Shown here piece after piece: positions 25,611-35,773 of a stretch of DNA of 64,000 nt; the stretch's first letter is position 1, and every line of letters begins with the position of its first letter. This stretch comes from Catelliglobosispora koreensis DSM 44566. Its GTDB lineage: Bacteria > Actinomycetota > Actinomycetes > Mycobacteriales > Micromonosporaceae. Made by a program: the position numbers and the translations under genes. The DNA is taken from positions 62,097-126,096 of the forward strand of contig NZ_KB903261.1 of assembly GCF_000379685.1 (NCBI RefSeq). Direction: 5' to 3'. The notes beneath the pieces were generated by a model, which worked only from the letters and a program-made list of their open reading frames with translations, ran no database searches and was not told where the DNA came from.

Positions 25611-26653
25611 GTGAACACCGCTTCCACTTCGAATCCATTGTCTTGTGAGCGCGTGCTCAACCTTCCGCCCACGGCGGCGACCCGTTCGCGCATGCCCGTC
25701 AGCCCGTGCCCGGACTTTGACTTGGGCGCGCCGTGACCGTTGTCGCAGATGACGAGCCGCAGCTTGCCGTCCGCCCAGTCGAGCAACACCTCCGCGCTCG
25801 TCGCACCCGAATGTTTGACCACATTGGTCAGTGCTTCTTGGGTAACGCGATAGACGGCCAGCTGAATGTTAGGCGGCAACGTTATCGGATGGCCTTGTTC
25901 TCTTAACGTGACCGAAAGGCTTGCGTGGCCGGCATTCTTGATAAGAGCGGGAAGCTCGGCCAGACCCGGCTGTGGTTCCAGCGAGCCACGCAGACCGCTC
26001 ACTGAACTTCTCAGCTGTCCCATCGCGGACCGCCCCGCTTCAGCGATCGCGTCCAGTGCCGCTTCGGCTTTCACGGGATCCTTCTTGGCTACCGCGGCTC
26101 CAGCCTCGGCTTGCACGATCATCAGGCTCACCGCGTGACCAAGGATGTCGTGCAGATCGCGGCCGATCCGGGTGCGTTCCCGTTCCGCGGCCAACTCTGC
26201 CGCCTTCGCGGCCAGTTCTTGCCGCGCTTTGAACGTGAGGCCCAGAGCGAACGCGGTTGACCACATCAGGACTTCTCTAACCGCGGTCGCGACCGAGCCG
26301 ACCACGGAAAGCAGGCCAATAGCGGAGACGGCGACAGCGAAGATCTGTTGCGAGCGTTTGGCGTACAGGCCGAGGCTGAACATGCAGATGAGCGCCGCAT
26401 ACCAGATTGGCTGTGCTGGGCCGTCTCCCACTTCGCCATAGAGCGCGATACAGACGGAGGTGAGGAACAGAGCCATCACCGGCCGGCTGCGGCGCAACAG
26501 CAACGCAAGAGCGGTGCCGGCCACGGGGATATGCGCTAGCCACGCATATTCCCCTCTGGCCGTGGGCTCGCCGAAGAACGGTGCCGACTGTGCGGCGAAC
26601 ACCGCCAGCACCAGCACTACGTCGACCCATTTCACCTTCAGCACGGGGAGCAA
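25607..26653 (-). CDS. Sensor histidine kinase, HisKA_3 family
   Basis: The 348-residue protein has four to five N-terminal transmembrane helices (about 8-140), the dimerisation/phospho-acceptor helix with His168 in GRDLHDILGHAVSL, and a short HATPase with NGHGAPKSKSGHGLTGMRERV. There is no obvious outer sensor loop. The start is TTG at 26653 or GTG at 26644, two bases or more after the DUF998 stop. DUF998 protein, kinase and regulator form one operon. Confidence 0.92.
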   Translation of the reverse strand: MLPVLKVKWVDVVLVLAVFAAQSAPFFGEPTARGEYAWLAHIPVAGTALALLLRRSRPVMALFLTSVCIALYGEVGDGPAQPIWYAALICMFSLGLYAKRSQQIFAVAVSAIGLLSVVGSVATAVREVLMWSTAFALGLTFKARQELAAKAAELAAERERTRIGRDLHDILGHAVSLMIVQAEAGAAVAKKDPVKAEAALDAIAEAGRSAMGQLRSSVSGLRGSLEPQPGLAELPALIKNAGHASLSVTLREQGHPITLPPNIQLAVYRVTQEALTNVVKHSGATSAEVLLDWADGKLRLVICDNGHGAPKSKSGHGLTGMRERVAAVGGRLSTRSQDNGFEVEAVFT

Positions 26654-26655
26654 AG

Positions 26656-27252
26656 CTAGATCATTTCTGGAGTGGGTGCCAACCTTAGCTCGCGGGGTAG
26701 CCCTTCCATCGCGACGATCACGATGACTGCCAGTTCGGCCGCGGCCATCACCCGCTCAGTCGCCCCGATCGCGATCCGGTCAAACACATAGGTTGAGGCC
26801 ATCATCGCGGCGCCGCTCACGATGCCGACCGCGCTGAGCCAGCGCATGTTTCTTTTGGTGGTACTAGGCATACGCTGCGCGATCAGAAGTCCGCCAGCGA
26901 GCAAAGCCAAGAAGGCGAGCGCTGAGGCATACCGGTGCACGTAGCCAGCCGTCCCGAGCGCCTCGCCCACGGGATCGGTCGGAATGATGGTCGCGACCAT
27001 CAGCGAACCGCTCCAGGTTCCCATCAGCGCCACGGCTGCCCGCCCAAACTTCTTGATGCTGGGCAGCAGTGCCAGCGACGACATGGCGGCCAGTCCCATC
27101 GCGAACTCCACCAGCCCGCCGCGGTCGTAAGCCGCGAAGTCACTGATGGTGTGGTGCCACGGCGACAGCTCCGGCACCGAAGACGCGTGCCCAGCGATCG
27201 TCATCACACCGGAAAGGACCAGACCGAAGAGGGCGAAGTGCTTGAGAATCAT
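26656..27252 (-). CDS. DUF998 family membrane protein
   Basis: The 198-residue protein has six predicted transmembrane helices with family features WHHTISDFAAYDRGG near residue 32 and YVHRYASALAFLALL. Its role is unknown. It leads the two-component operon, so it may supply or modulate the kinase signal; that is a guess from context. Confidence 0.87.
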   Translation of the reverse strand: MILKHFALFGLVLSGVMTIAGHASSVPELSPWHHTISDFAAYDRGGLVEFAMGLAAMSSLALLPSIKKFGRAAVALMGTWSGSLMVATIIPTDPVGEALGTAGYVHRYASALAFLALLAGGLLIAQRMPSTTKRNMRWLSAVGIVSGAAMMASTYVFDRIAIGATERVMAAAELAVIVIVAMEGLPRELRLAPTPEMI

Positions 27253-27346
27253 GGGTTTTATGCTCGGCGCGCGAGCGTCTCATGCCATCGCCAGCCAGAG
27301 CGGTCCTGCGCCTCCCCCGCACCGGCTAGGTGAAACCCCTTAGGGC

Positions 27347-28561
27347 TTAAAGGTCGGCGGGGCGCCGGCGGCGAGCGACGAGCAGAACAGCGGCGCCAGC
27401 GATCAGCAGCCCGAGCGCAGCCGAGATCATGAACATGATGTTCGCACCGGTCAGTGGCATCCCGCCGTTAACTGGCGTCGTTCCCGTCGCGGTCGGTGTC
27501 GGGGAAGCTGGCGTCGGCGTCGTGGCCGGTGGCTGCCAGGTCACAGTGTTGTCGGCGCTTGTCGACGCGGTGTTAGGCGTCCCTGTGGCGTTAGTCGCCG
27601 CACCGGCGGGAATCGCGGCGACCACGGTGCCTTCGGATGTCATGCCCGACACCATGACGGTATAGGCCGCTCCGTCGCCGGAGACGTTCGCTGTCAGCGA
27701 TCCACCTGCTGTGCCGCTCAGCGTGACGTCGGCTGCGTCAAACCCCGTCACCGGCTCACTGAACTGAACCGCGAACGTAATTGGCGTGGTTGAGGTGGGG
27801 TCCACTTGCGACGGCCCCTGGTTGATCGTGACGGAAAGCGGCCCTGGCGCCCACGTGACCGTGTTGTCAACACTCGTCGACGCACCGCTCGGATTGCCTG
27901 CCGCATCGGTGGCCGCGCTTGCCGGAACGGTGGCAATGACTGTCCCGCCCGTGGTCATCCCTGTCACCGTGACGGTGTAGGCCGCACCCGACCCCGTGAT
28001 GCTCGGCGTTAGCGATCCGCCAGCCGTGCCACTGATGGCGACGTCGGTCGCGTCGAATCCCGTCACCGGCTCACTGAACTGAACCGCGAACGCGATCGGG
28101 CTCACCGATGTGGGGTCCACTTGGGACATTGCTTGATTGATGCTGACCATCGGTGCGGTGTTGTCGGTTTCCCAGGTGACCGTGTTGTCAGTGCTCGTGG
28201 AGGCTTCGCTCGCCTCACCTGAACCGTTTGCCGCCGCGCCAGCCGCGATCGACGCCGTGACGGTGCCACCAGTGGTCATACCGGTCACGGTGACGGTGTA
28301 GGCCGCACCAGAACCAGAGACAGCTGCCGCCAGCGATCCACCCGCTGTGCCGCCAAGGGTCACATCGGTCGCGTCAAACCCGGTCACCGTCTCACTAAAT
28401 TGAACCGTGAACGTAATCGGCGTTGTCGACGCTGGGTCCACTTGCGACAGTCCCTGGTTGATCGTGACCGAAGGTGCCGCTGCGAACGCCGGAGAAGCCA
28501 GCATCGGGCCGCCCGCGATAGTCACGCCGAGCAAAGCCGCCACTCCGAGCCGAGCAGACAT
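27347..28561 (-). CDS. Surface protein with three Ig-like repeats and MPLTG anchor
   Basis: The 404-residue protein has a signal peptide (to about residue 27), then three repeats of ~100 residues, each beginning V.INQ..SQVDP.S..PI.F.VQFSE.VTGFDA.DV and ending DNTVTW. This is the bacterial Ig-like pattern seen in adhesins. A Pro/Thr linker leads to MPLTG at 368-372, a hydrophobic helix and RRRR. That is a cell-wall sorting signal with Met in the first LPXTG position, so attachment by a sortase is likely but not certain. No sortase gene lies in the window. Confidence 0.82.
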   Translation of the reverse strand: MSARLGVAALLGVTIAGGPMLASPAFAAAPSVTINQGLSQVDPASTTPITFTVQFSETVTGFDATDVTLGGTAGGSLAAAVSGSGAAYTVTVTGMTTGGTVTASIAAGAAANGSGEASEASTSTDNTVTWETDNTAPMVSINQAMSQVDPTSVSPIAFAVQFSEPVTGFDATDVAISGTAGGSLTPSITGSGAAYTVTVTGMTTGGTVIATVPASAATDAAGNPSGASTSVDNTVTWAPGPLSVTINQGPSQVDPTSTTPITFAVQFSEPVTGFDAADVTLSGTAGGSLTANVSGDGAAYTVMVSGMTSEGTVVAAIPAGAATNATGTPNTASTSADNTVTWQPPATTPTPASPTPTATGTTPVNGGMPLTGANIMFMISAALGLLIAGAAVLLVARRRRPADL

Positions 28562-28650
28562 CCCGCAACCTCCGACAATTCGTCAACCGGCCGGAAGTTA
28601 ACACACCAGATCTTCGCTGCACTACCGGCCAGGCGTCCCAAGACAAGTGG

Positions 28651-28664
28651 GCGAACGCGTTCGC
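28651..28664. promoter_or_regulatory. 14-bp perfect palindrome upstream of surface protein gene
   Basis: GCGAACGCGTTCGC lies about 90 bases before the surface-protein start and after the end of the methyltransferase gene. A binding site for an unknown regulator is possible. Confidence 0.3.
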
Positions 28665-28732
28665 GTGACCTGCATTACAAAGCGCATCGCATGCCGTATC
28701 CAAACGACCACACACAGAAACCGCGACCGCTG

Positions 28733-29191
28733 TTAGCGGGGTGGGAGATATCGGGGTGTGGATCTGCGGTATTGGGTGTAATCGTCGCCGAACGCATCGG
28801 TGAGTCTGCGTTCCTCGCCCACGACCTGGCGGTGGATCCACAGTGCGGCTGGCGGCAGTGTCGCGACGATCCACGTGGTGCGGCTGGCGAGGCCAATTCC
28901 GAGCTGTAGCAAGGACCAGCCGATGTACATCGGGTTACGGCTGACGGCGTACGGGCCAGAGGTTATGAGCGCGCCAGGATTGGCGAGCCGCACCTGCCCG
29001 GCTGCCTGCCATGAACGGGCGATGACGCCTGCCCCAACAGCGATGAGCAATCCTCCTGCCAAGCGGTGTATGGCTTTTGGTCCTGGAGGCGTCCAGGGCC
29101 GAACCCGGTGAAGCGCAATCCCTATCGCGATCGCGGTTAGGTTCGGCTCTGGAAGCGGAATGTTGCTCAGGCGCTGAATGAGACCCGGCAT
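28733..29191 (-). CDS. Isoprenylcysteine methyltransferase-like membrane protein
   Basis: The 152-residue integral membrane protein has the ICMT/PEMT C-terminal pattern: GPYAVSRNPMYIGWSLLQLGIGLA followed by EERRLTDAFGDDYTQYRRSTPRYLP. Bacterial members methylate small molecules or lipids; the substrate is unknown. The gene is 15 bases after the M23 gene stop, reading the same way. Confidence 0.87.
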   Translation of the reverse strand: MPGLIQRLSNIPLPEPNLTAIAIGIALHRVRPWTPPGPKAIHRLAGGLLIAVGAGVIARSWQAAGQVRLANPGALITSGPYAVSRNPMYIGWSLLQLGIGLASRTTWIVATLPPAALWIHRQVVGEERRLTDAFGDDYTQYRRSTPRYLPPR

Positions 29192-29206
29192 AAGTCCATT
29201 ATCGCT

Positions 29207-30064
29207 TTACTGACAGCAAATGTTGTAGCCACGGTTCATCCAGAACGAGGTTGGCACCGGGTTGTCCAGGACAGGATCGCCAGTGCTGTCCGCGGCACGC
29301 TCACGCCGGCCGGGACGCATCTCGACGTGGGTATGAGCCGACTGGGCACCCCGCGCGGCTTCAGTCGCGATCCGTTCGCCACGGCTGATCGAGGCGCCAA
29401 CGCCCACAAGTGGATCGGTGTGCAAGTAAATGATCGTCACGTCGAGCGAGGCGTTGTAGATCGACAGCGTGGAGAGCCCGCTTCCGCCACTTTCTTCCTT
29501 GAAAATCACCGTTCCAGAAAGGAGAGCGAATACCGGTGAACCGCCGCCACGCGTGAAGTCGATTCCCTCGTGCCGGCCGTTGGTGAACAGGTAACCATCG
29601 AAGTACGAAGAGATGGCTCCACCCGTGTCGTGGTAAAGGCCGACCTCTATCCACTCGTTGCCTGACTCACCAACGATGTGCCCAGCGTTCTCGTTCTTCA
29701 GCGACGCACTGAGATTGGCTTTCTTGCCGGAGATGAACGAGTCGATCGCTCCAGACCACGTGCTCTTATAGAAAATTGTTACTGGTACTGATTTGCGGTT
29801 CCACGCCGAAGCGGCGTTGTTCTTCACACATTGGCCTCGGCCCGCACCGCTGCTGATGAACTTCACGCATCCGGAACCCGTGCCGTAGTCCTGGACATTG
29901 CCAGTGAAGTCCACGAGCGATCCGTCGTGATTGCTGTTGTAGTAGAGACAGAACTCGCCGTCCTCGCACACGCCGTTGCGGGCGTCCGCCTGCGCCGGGG
30001 TGGCAACCAGCAAACTGCCCAGCAGAGCAACGAGTGCGGCAAAGACAAACTTCTTCAACGTCAT
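29207..30064 (-). CDS. Secreted I36-M23 cell-wall peptidase
   Basis: Exported protein of 285 residues with signal peptide (to about 26, AQA). Residues ~30-130 form a peptidase-inhibitor I36/beta-gamma-crystallin-like module (GEFCLYYNSNHDGSLVDF), and ~150-275 form an M23 endopeptidase domain with zinc ligands in HEGIDF and the HTH of AHTHVEM. M23 enzymes cut peptidoglycan cross-bridges. The I36 part may bind the wall or hold the enzyme inactive. Tandem 11-base repeats lie in its promoter region. Confidence 0.88.
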   Translation of the reverse strand: MTLKKFVFAALVALLGSLLVATPAQADARNGVCEDGEFCLYYNSNHDGSLVDFTGNVQDYGTGSGCVKFISSGAGRGQCVKNNAASAWNRKSVPVTIFYKSTWSGAIDSFISGKKANLSASLKNENAGHIVGESGNEWIEVGLYHDTGGAISSYFDGYLFTNGRHEGIDFTRGGGSPVFALLSGTVIFKEESGGSGLSTLSIYNASLDVTIIYLHTDPLVGVGASISRGERIATEAARGAQSAHTHVEMRPGRRERAADSTGDPVLDNPVPTSFWMNRGYNICCQ

Positions 30065-30110
30065 CCTCCTCGATACGGTGCACCCCGGGGACGAGGCTAA
30101 GGATGACTCT

Positions 30111-30136
30111 TACATCAGATCTACAATAGATCTACA
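30111..30136 (-). promoter_or_regulatory. 11-base tandem repeats before M23 gene
   Basis: AGATCTACA occurs at 30117-30125 and 30128-30136, and the TACA element recurs at 30111, so the three elements are spaced by exactly 11 bases. On the minus strand this reads as repeated TGTAGATCT. It lies about 50 bases before the M23 start, between it and the MerR gene, and may bind a regulator on one DNA face. Confidence 0.45.
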
Positions 30137-30155
30137 TGTGCAGATGTTTTTCAGC

Positions 30156-30491
30156 TCAAGACGCTGCTGGGCCAACGTCTCCGCGCGCATAACGCTGGTT
30201 GAGTTCGAGCGCCTCGGCGAGCTGGTCTTCCAGAATCACGATCCGGCAGGCCGATTCCACACTTGTTCCCTGATCGGCGATCTCGCGGACCCGTGAGGCA
30301 AGGCGCAACTGATAGCGGCTGTAGCGGCGGTGCCCGCCATCCGATCGCAGCGGATCAAAGAGTTTGGCGGCTTCCACCGAGCGCAGAAAAGCGGGCGTGG
30401 CACCGATCATTTCTGCCGCGCGGCCCATCGTGTAGGCCGGGTAGTGCTCGTCGTCGAATCGGTCCGGCGACGTCGTTTCGCCAGCGGTCAT
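30156..30491 (-). CDS. MerR-type helix-turn-helix regulator
   Basis: Small 111-residue protein with the MerR winged-helix pattern YTMGRAAEMIGATPAFLRSVEAAKLFDPLRSDGGHRRYSRYQL and a short coiled C-terminus, lacking a ligand domain. Similar short regulators (HspR-like) occur in actinobacteria. ATG at 30491 has GAGG at six bases; the ATG at 30497 would have none. It could control the M23 gene downstream. Confidence 0.85.
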   Translation of the reverse strand: MTAGETTSPDRFDDEHYPAYTMGRAAEMIGATPAFLRSVEAAKLFDPLRSDGGHRRYSRYQLRLASRVREIADQGTSVESACRIVILEDQLAEALELNQRYARGDVGPAAS

Positions 30492-30519
30492 ACACATCCT
30501 CGTCTGCTCAACGCGGGTA

Positions 30520-30554
30520 AGGGTCCCAGCACCAACTTGCGGTGCTGGGACCCT
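30520..30554. terminator. Perfect 14-bp hairpin in a divergent intergenic region
   Basis: AGGGTCCCAGCACC (30520-30533) pairs exactly with 30541-30554 across a 7-base loop. It looks like a terminator, but no recognised gene ends here: the MerR gene starts 29 bases to its left and reads away. It may end an unrecognised minus-strand transcript from 30555-31000, or be part of the MerR leader. Confidence 0.6.
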
Positions 30555-31010
30555 GGGGAGAAGCCGAGTTATCTACCACCACCGGCCGTTAAGTTGCACC
30601 GGTTTTCGTCTTTCCCGCTCACACCGCCGTGAGGGCCGTAGTGCGGGACTATGGCGTGGATATGACCACCGGCGCGTGACGCGGCCAGGCGGGCAATCCG
30701 ATGGCGTTACTCCTCTCCCTCGTACCTGCTGTTCACACCAACTTCGCGCGTTATCCCGCAGCCCCTTTCACCTTCGTGGCCGCAAGATCTGTATTGCGCG
30801 ATCGTTTTGTATTGCCTGTGCGCCAGTTCGGCTGTCGCACTAATTCATCCTTCGCAACACCTGAGACCCTACACAAGCCAGGCACGCATGTCTACTATCG
30901 CGGTTACAGATTTTTTGGCGGGGCGCCATGCAGCGTTTTCCCTGGCCCATCCCGCTGAGACCGCTGGAGCGAGATAGCCTGGCGGTTGTTCACCGCGCTG
31001 GCCAGACATC
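30555..31010. other. 456-base region without a recognisable gene
   Basis: I see no convincing coding region. A plus-strand frame at 30701-30958 has odd composition and no ribosome site. TGTATTGC is repeated at 30790 and 30808. The part near 30610-30660 can fold (CCCGC and GCGGG with CTCAC/GTGAG on the minus strand). With the hairpin to its left, a minus-strand structured RNA is possible, but I cannot name a family. Confidence 0.4.
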
Positions 31011-31025
31011 GGAGAAGGACACCTC

Positions 31026-32981
<1,956 letters not shown>

Positions 32982-33066
32982 GGGTCTCACCTCCTTGAGT
33001 GATGTCACGGTCAGCTGAAAGCTACAAGCCCGAACATCGTCGCGTCCAATCCTTTCGGATCAGGGC

Positions 33067-33252
33067 TCAGGAAAACATGCTGTCCACCAGCCCGACGGTC
33101 AGCAAAAGCAGCCCCACACCGACGAAGACCACGCCCAGAGCGATGGCGGGAGGAGTGTTTTCGTCATTACCAGCAGAGGCGAAACACACTCCGCCAGCGC
33201 AAAGTAACAAGAACCCGATCAGACCAAACATGCCGTGAATTACCGCAGACAA
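33067..33252 (-). CDS. Small two-helix membrane protein
   Basis: Up to 61 residues from a TTG at 33252, or 54 from ATG at 33231. Two hydrophobic helices (about 6-25 and 37-58) are joined by a short polar loop AGNDENTPP. I do not recognise a family. No clear ribosome site is seen, so the start is uncertain. Confidence 0.5.
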   Translation of the reverse strand: MSAVIHGMFGLIGFLLLCAGGVCFASAGNDENTPPAIALGVVFVGVGLLLLTVGLVDSMFS

Positions 33253-33318
33253 TGCTGGGCAACCGACAGCGTTCTCTTACTCAGACTGGCCTAAGTAGAA
33301 ACTCGGACCCACCCGTCC

Positions 33319-33840
33319 CTAGGAGATCCACGCGATGACCGCGTCGCCATCGTCCGCGGCCGCAGCGAAGAACTCAACCAATGGCTGAAACCAATGCTGT
33401 GCCCAAAGAACTTGGTGGTTGGCCTCGCTCGGTTCCGGGATCGGGTAGACGTCAGCAGCATGCAAGTCCGCATCAGTCACCCCAGCCGCGAGATCCTCGT
33501 ACTTGTAACCGCGCAACACCCCGGCAGCTAACCGAACCCGGTCGGGAGGCAACAAGAGCGGCGGCCCGTATCCCCAATCGTCGCCAGCGAATTCCTCCTC
33601 GCCGAACACCACATCCACGGGGCACTTAGCCCGCTCTAGCAGGTATCCAATGATGTTCCATACCTTGTACGTCGAGAACAGCCGTCGCTTGGCTTCCTCG
33701 ACAAGGACGGCGGTTGGTCCATCCGACTCATCCTCAGCATCCTGGAGTTCGTCGATGTAGTTCCGCGCCCATGCTGGATCGGCGATGGCGCGCTGCATCA
33801 CCTCTGGCGTCACTCTCACGTACTCGCCAATCATGCTCAC
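33319..33840 (-). CDS. DUF1877 family protein
   Basis: The 173-residue protein matches DUF1877 (YfbM-like): MSMIGEYVRVTPE at the start, W.IIGYLLER followed by FGEEEFAGDDWGYGPPLLLPPDRVRLAA, and a C-terminal acidic helix. The function is unknown. Start is GTG at 33840 or ATG six bases later. Confidence 0.88.
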   Translation of the reverse strand: MSMIGEYVRVTPEVMQRAIADPAWARNYIDELQDAEDESDGPTAVLVEEAKRRLFSTYKVWNIIGYLLERAKCPVDVVFGEEEFAGDDWGYGPPLLLPPDRVRLAAGVLRGYKYEDLAAGVTDADLHAADVYPIPEPSEANHQVLWAQHWFQPLVEFFAAAADDGDAVIAWIS

Positions 33841-33873
33841 GCGCGCACCCTAGCCCGACGCTCCACCAACGCG

Positions 33874-33907
33874 AAAGCCCTCCTCTAGTGATCTAGAGGA
33901 GGGCTTT
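33874..33907 (-). terminator. Terminator of tRNA-Lys
   Basis: A perfect 15-bp stem (33874-33888 with 33893-33907) and a 4-base loop, 16 bases past the tRNA 3' end. On the plus strand it is followed by TTTT, so it may also work the other way. Confidence 0.85.
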
Positions 33908-33923
33908 TACCTGCGGAGACGTG

Positions 33924-33995
33924 TGGGCCGCCAGGGACTCGAACCCTGAACCTACGGATTAAAAGTCCGCAGCTCTGCCATTGAGCTAGCAGCCC
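33924..33995 (-). tRNA. tRNA-Lys (anticodon UUU)
   Basis: The minus strand folds as a 72-base cloverleaf: acceptor GGGCTGC with GCGGCCC, D arm AGCTCAATGGCAGAGC, anticodon loop CTTTTAA (anticodon TTT), and T arm AGGGTTCGAGTCCCT. The CCA end is not encoded. A strong terminator follows. Confidence 0.96.
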
Positions 33996-34163
33996 GTGGC
34001 GGGTTGAGGCCCGCCATGCGCACCTTAGGCTACCGGATTGGTGCCTGCGAAAGATTGTGGCCTCCGGTGGCTGCGCTGCTCGTTACGGTACGTGGCTCGC
34101 AGGTGCGGCATCAACGGGATTTCCAAACCCCAAAGAAGGCACTTCACCTGCGGAGTCGAACGT

Positions 34164-34195
34164 TTGTCCACAAGTTATCCACAGGCTGTGGATAA
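34164..34195. promoter_or_regulatory. Three DnaA boxes in 32 bp
   Basis: TTGTCCACA at 34164-34172, TTATCCACA at 34175-34183 and its exact inverse TGTGGATAA at 34187-34195. The last two form a perfect palindrome with one central base. It lies between tRNA-Lys and the end of the ABC transporter operon. It may titrate DnaA; the palindrome could also terminate the operon. Confidence 0.7.
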
Positions 34196-34200
34196 GCGGG

Positions 34201-35013
34201 TTAGGCCAGGAGCGCCTTGGACATGCGGCGGCTTGCCACCATCAATCCAGCCAAGGTGGTAAGTGCCAGGTAGGCGATGCTCACGAGTATGCCCAAGCTC
34301 GGCGCGCCTGTTGACAGGGCCCGCAGCACCTCGACCGCGTGGTACAGCGGTGTCAAGGCGATCAGGATCTCCACGGCGAACGGATAGTCCTGCACCGGTG
34401 AGAACGTGCCGGAGAACAGGAACATGCTGAACTGCCCCACGTGAACGAGGTCGAAGTCTTGCCAGCCACGAATCATGGTGCTGATCGCCATGCCGATGGA
34501 GCCGAAGGCGAGACCGACGAGCATGGTGGCCGGAAGGGTCACCAGCGCCCATAGCGGAGTCGTCAGGTCCAGGGCGACCATGATGATCAGAAAGCAGACG
34601 GTGTAGAGCGAGCCGCGCAGCATGGCCCAGACCAGTTCACCGGCCGCGATGTCCATCGGCTTGAGCGGTGTGGCGAGGATGCTGTCATAGGATCTGACGA
34701 ATTTGAACTTGGCGAAGAAGTTGTACGTGGTCTCGGCCAGTGCGCCCGACATCGCCGACACAGCGAGCATGGCTGGGGCGACGAACGCGGCGTAGCTAAG
34801 TGTCTTGTCTCCCACCGAAATGTTGCCGATGAGGGCGCCCACGCCGACACCGATCGACAGCAGGTAGAGCATCGGCTCGAAGAAGCCCGAGAGCAGAACC
34901 AGCCAATAGGACGGCCCGGAACGCAGCGCCGCTACATTGCGGCTGAGAATGGACGCCACACGTGAGATTGCGGGCATTTGCCTGCCGTGCGTGACGGCGT
35001 AGGTCGTCACCAT
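34201..35013 (-). CDS. ABC-2 type transporter permease (NodJ-like)
   Basis: The 270-residue protein has six transmembrane helices in the ABC-2 membrane fold with the NodJ-like segments VVALSGFFEP-type (VLLSGFFEPMLYLLSIGVGVG) and FSGTFSPVQDYP. The ATG at 35013 lies two bases after the stop of the other permease gene; the longer frame reads through that gene in another phase. With its partner and the ATPase it forms an exporter for an unknown lipid-linked or drug-like substrate. Confidence 0.92.
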   Translation of the reverse strand: MVTTYAVTHGRQMPAISRVASILSRNVAALRSGPSYWLVLLSGFFEPMLYLLSIGVGVGALIGNISVGDKTLSYAAFVAPAMLAVSAMSGALAETTYNFFAKFKFVRSYDSILATPLKPMDIAAGELVWAMLRGSLYTVCFLIIMVALDLTTPLWALVTLPATMLVGLAFGSIGMAISTMIRGWQDFDLVHVGQFSMFLFSGTFSPVQDYPFAVEILIALTPLYHAVEVLRALSTGAPSLGILVSIAYLALTTLAGLMVASRRMSKALLA

Positions 35014-35015
35014 CG

Positions 35016-35771
35016 TTAGTCCTTCAGTCGCTTGGAATAGGCGCGGTTGGCCCACACGAGGCCGGCGGCGGCGATGAGAAGCAAGTAGCCCACGTGGGCG
35101 GGCGCGGGCCACAGGGGCTCGGTGCCCAGCATCGCCGCGCGGCACAGCTCGACGGCGTGCCACAGCGGTGAGGCATAAGCCAGCGGAAGCACCAGCGTGG
35201 GCAACTGGGTCACGGGAAAGAAGACCCCGGAGAAGAGCGTCGCGGGAATGACGACGAAGCGGGTCAGCAGTGGGAAGTAAGACTGGCTGTTGAGGCTGGC
35301 CGCGAAAGCGCTGACCGGTGCTCCTACCGCTAGTGCCAGCAGCGCGCACACGAGCGGAGTCACTAGAACCCACGGCGAGTGCACGGCACCGAAGAGGGCG
35401 CTAACAGCGAGGAATATGGCTGAGCCGATGAAGACCCGGATCTGGATGTAGAGCTGCCAACCGCCGATCATGTGGCCGATCCGCAGCGGAGTGGCCCGCA
35501 TGGCGTGATAAGCCCGGCTCCACTTGAAGTCGCTCATGACCGCGAACGTCGACTCCCCGTGGGCGGTCTGAAATGCCCCAGCGGCAAGCACTCCGGGCAC
35601 GATGAAGGAAAGGTAGTCCCACCCGTTGACGGTGCCGACATATCTCCCGACACCTATGCCGATGCTGATGATGAACAACAACGGTAAGACGAATGAGGAG
35701 AAAACCGAGGCTCGCCAATTGCGTTTGTAGGTGATCAGGTTTCGTTCGAGCGTGGCGAGGGTGCCTGCCAT
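35016..35771 (-). CDS. ABC-2 type transporter permease (NodJ-like)
   Basis: The 251-residue protein has six transmembrane helices, with LPLLFIISIGIGVGRYV and FSGVFFPVTQLP in the same positions as in its neighbour, so the two permeases are paralogues and probably form a heterodimer. It starts two bases after the ATPase stop. Confidence 0.92.
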   Translation of the reverse strand: MAGTLATLERNLITYKRNWRASVFSSFVLPLLFIISIGIGVGRYVGTVNGWDYLSFIVPGVLAAGAFQTAHGESTFAVMSDFKWSRAYHAMRATPLRIGHMIGGWQLYIQIRVFIGSAIFLAVSALFGAVHSPWVLVTPLVCALLALAVGAPVSAFAASLNSQSYFPLLTRFVVIPATLFSGVFFPVTQLPTLVLPLAYASPLWHAVELCRAAMLGTEPLWPAPAHVGYLLLIAAAGLVWANRAYSKRLKD

Positions 35772-35773
35772 GG

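Noticed and set aside
30569-30622. 17-codon minus-strand frame from GTG (MSGKDENRCNLTAGGGR)
   Set aside because: The ribosome site is weak and there is no neighbouring gene that would make a leader or modified peptide meaningful.
30701-30958. 85-codon plus-strand frame
   Set aside because: No ribosome site, unusual residue content and no recognisable pattern; more likely non-coding.
30555-31010. Possible tmRNA, RNase P RNA or c-di-AMP riboswitch
   Set aside because: Key conserved segments of each family are not found; the gap is too far from the M23 gene for the riboswitch.
34164-34195. Chromosomal origin of replication
   Set aside because: dnaA, dnaN and the usual origin gene order are absent; only three boxes are present.
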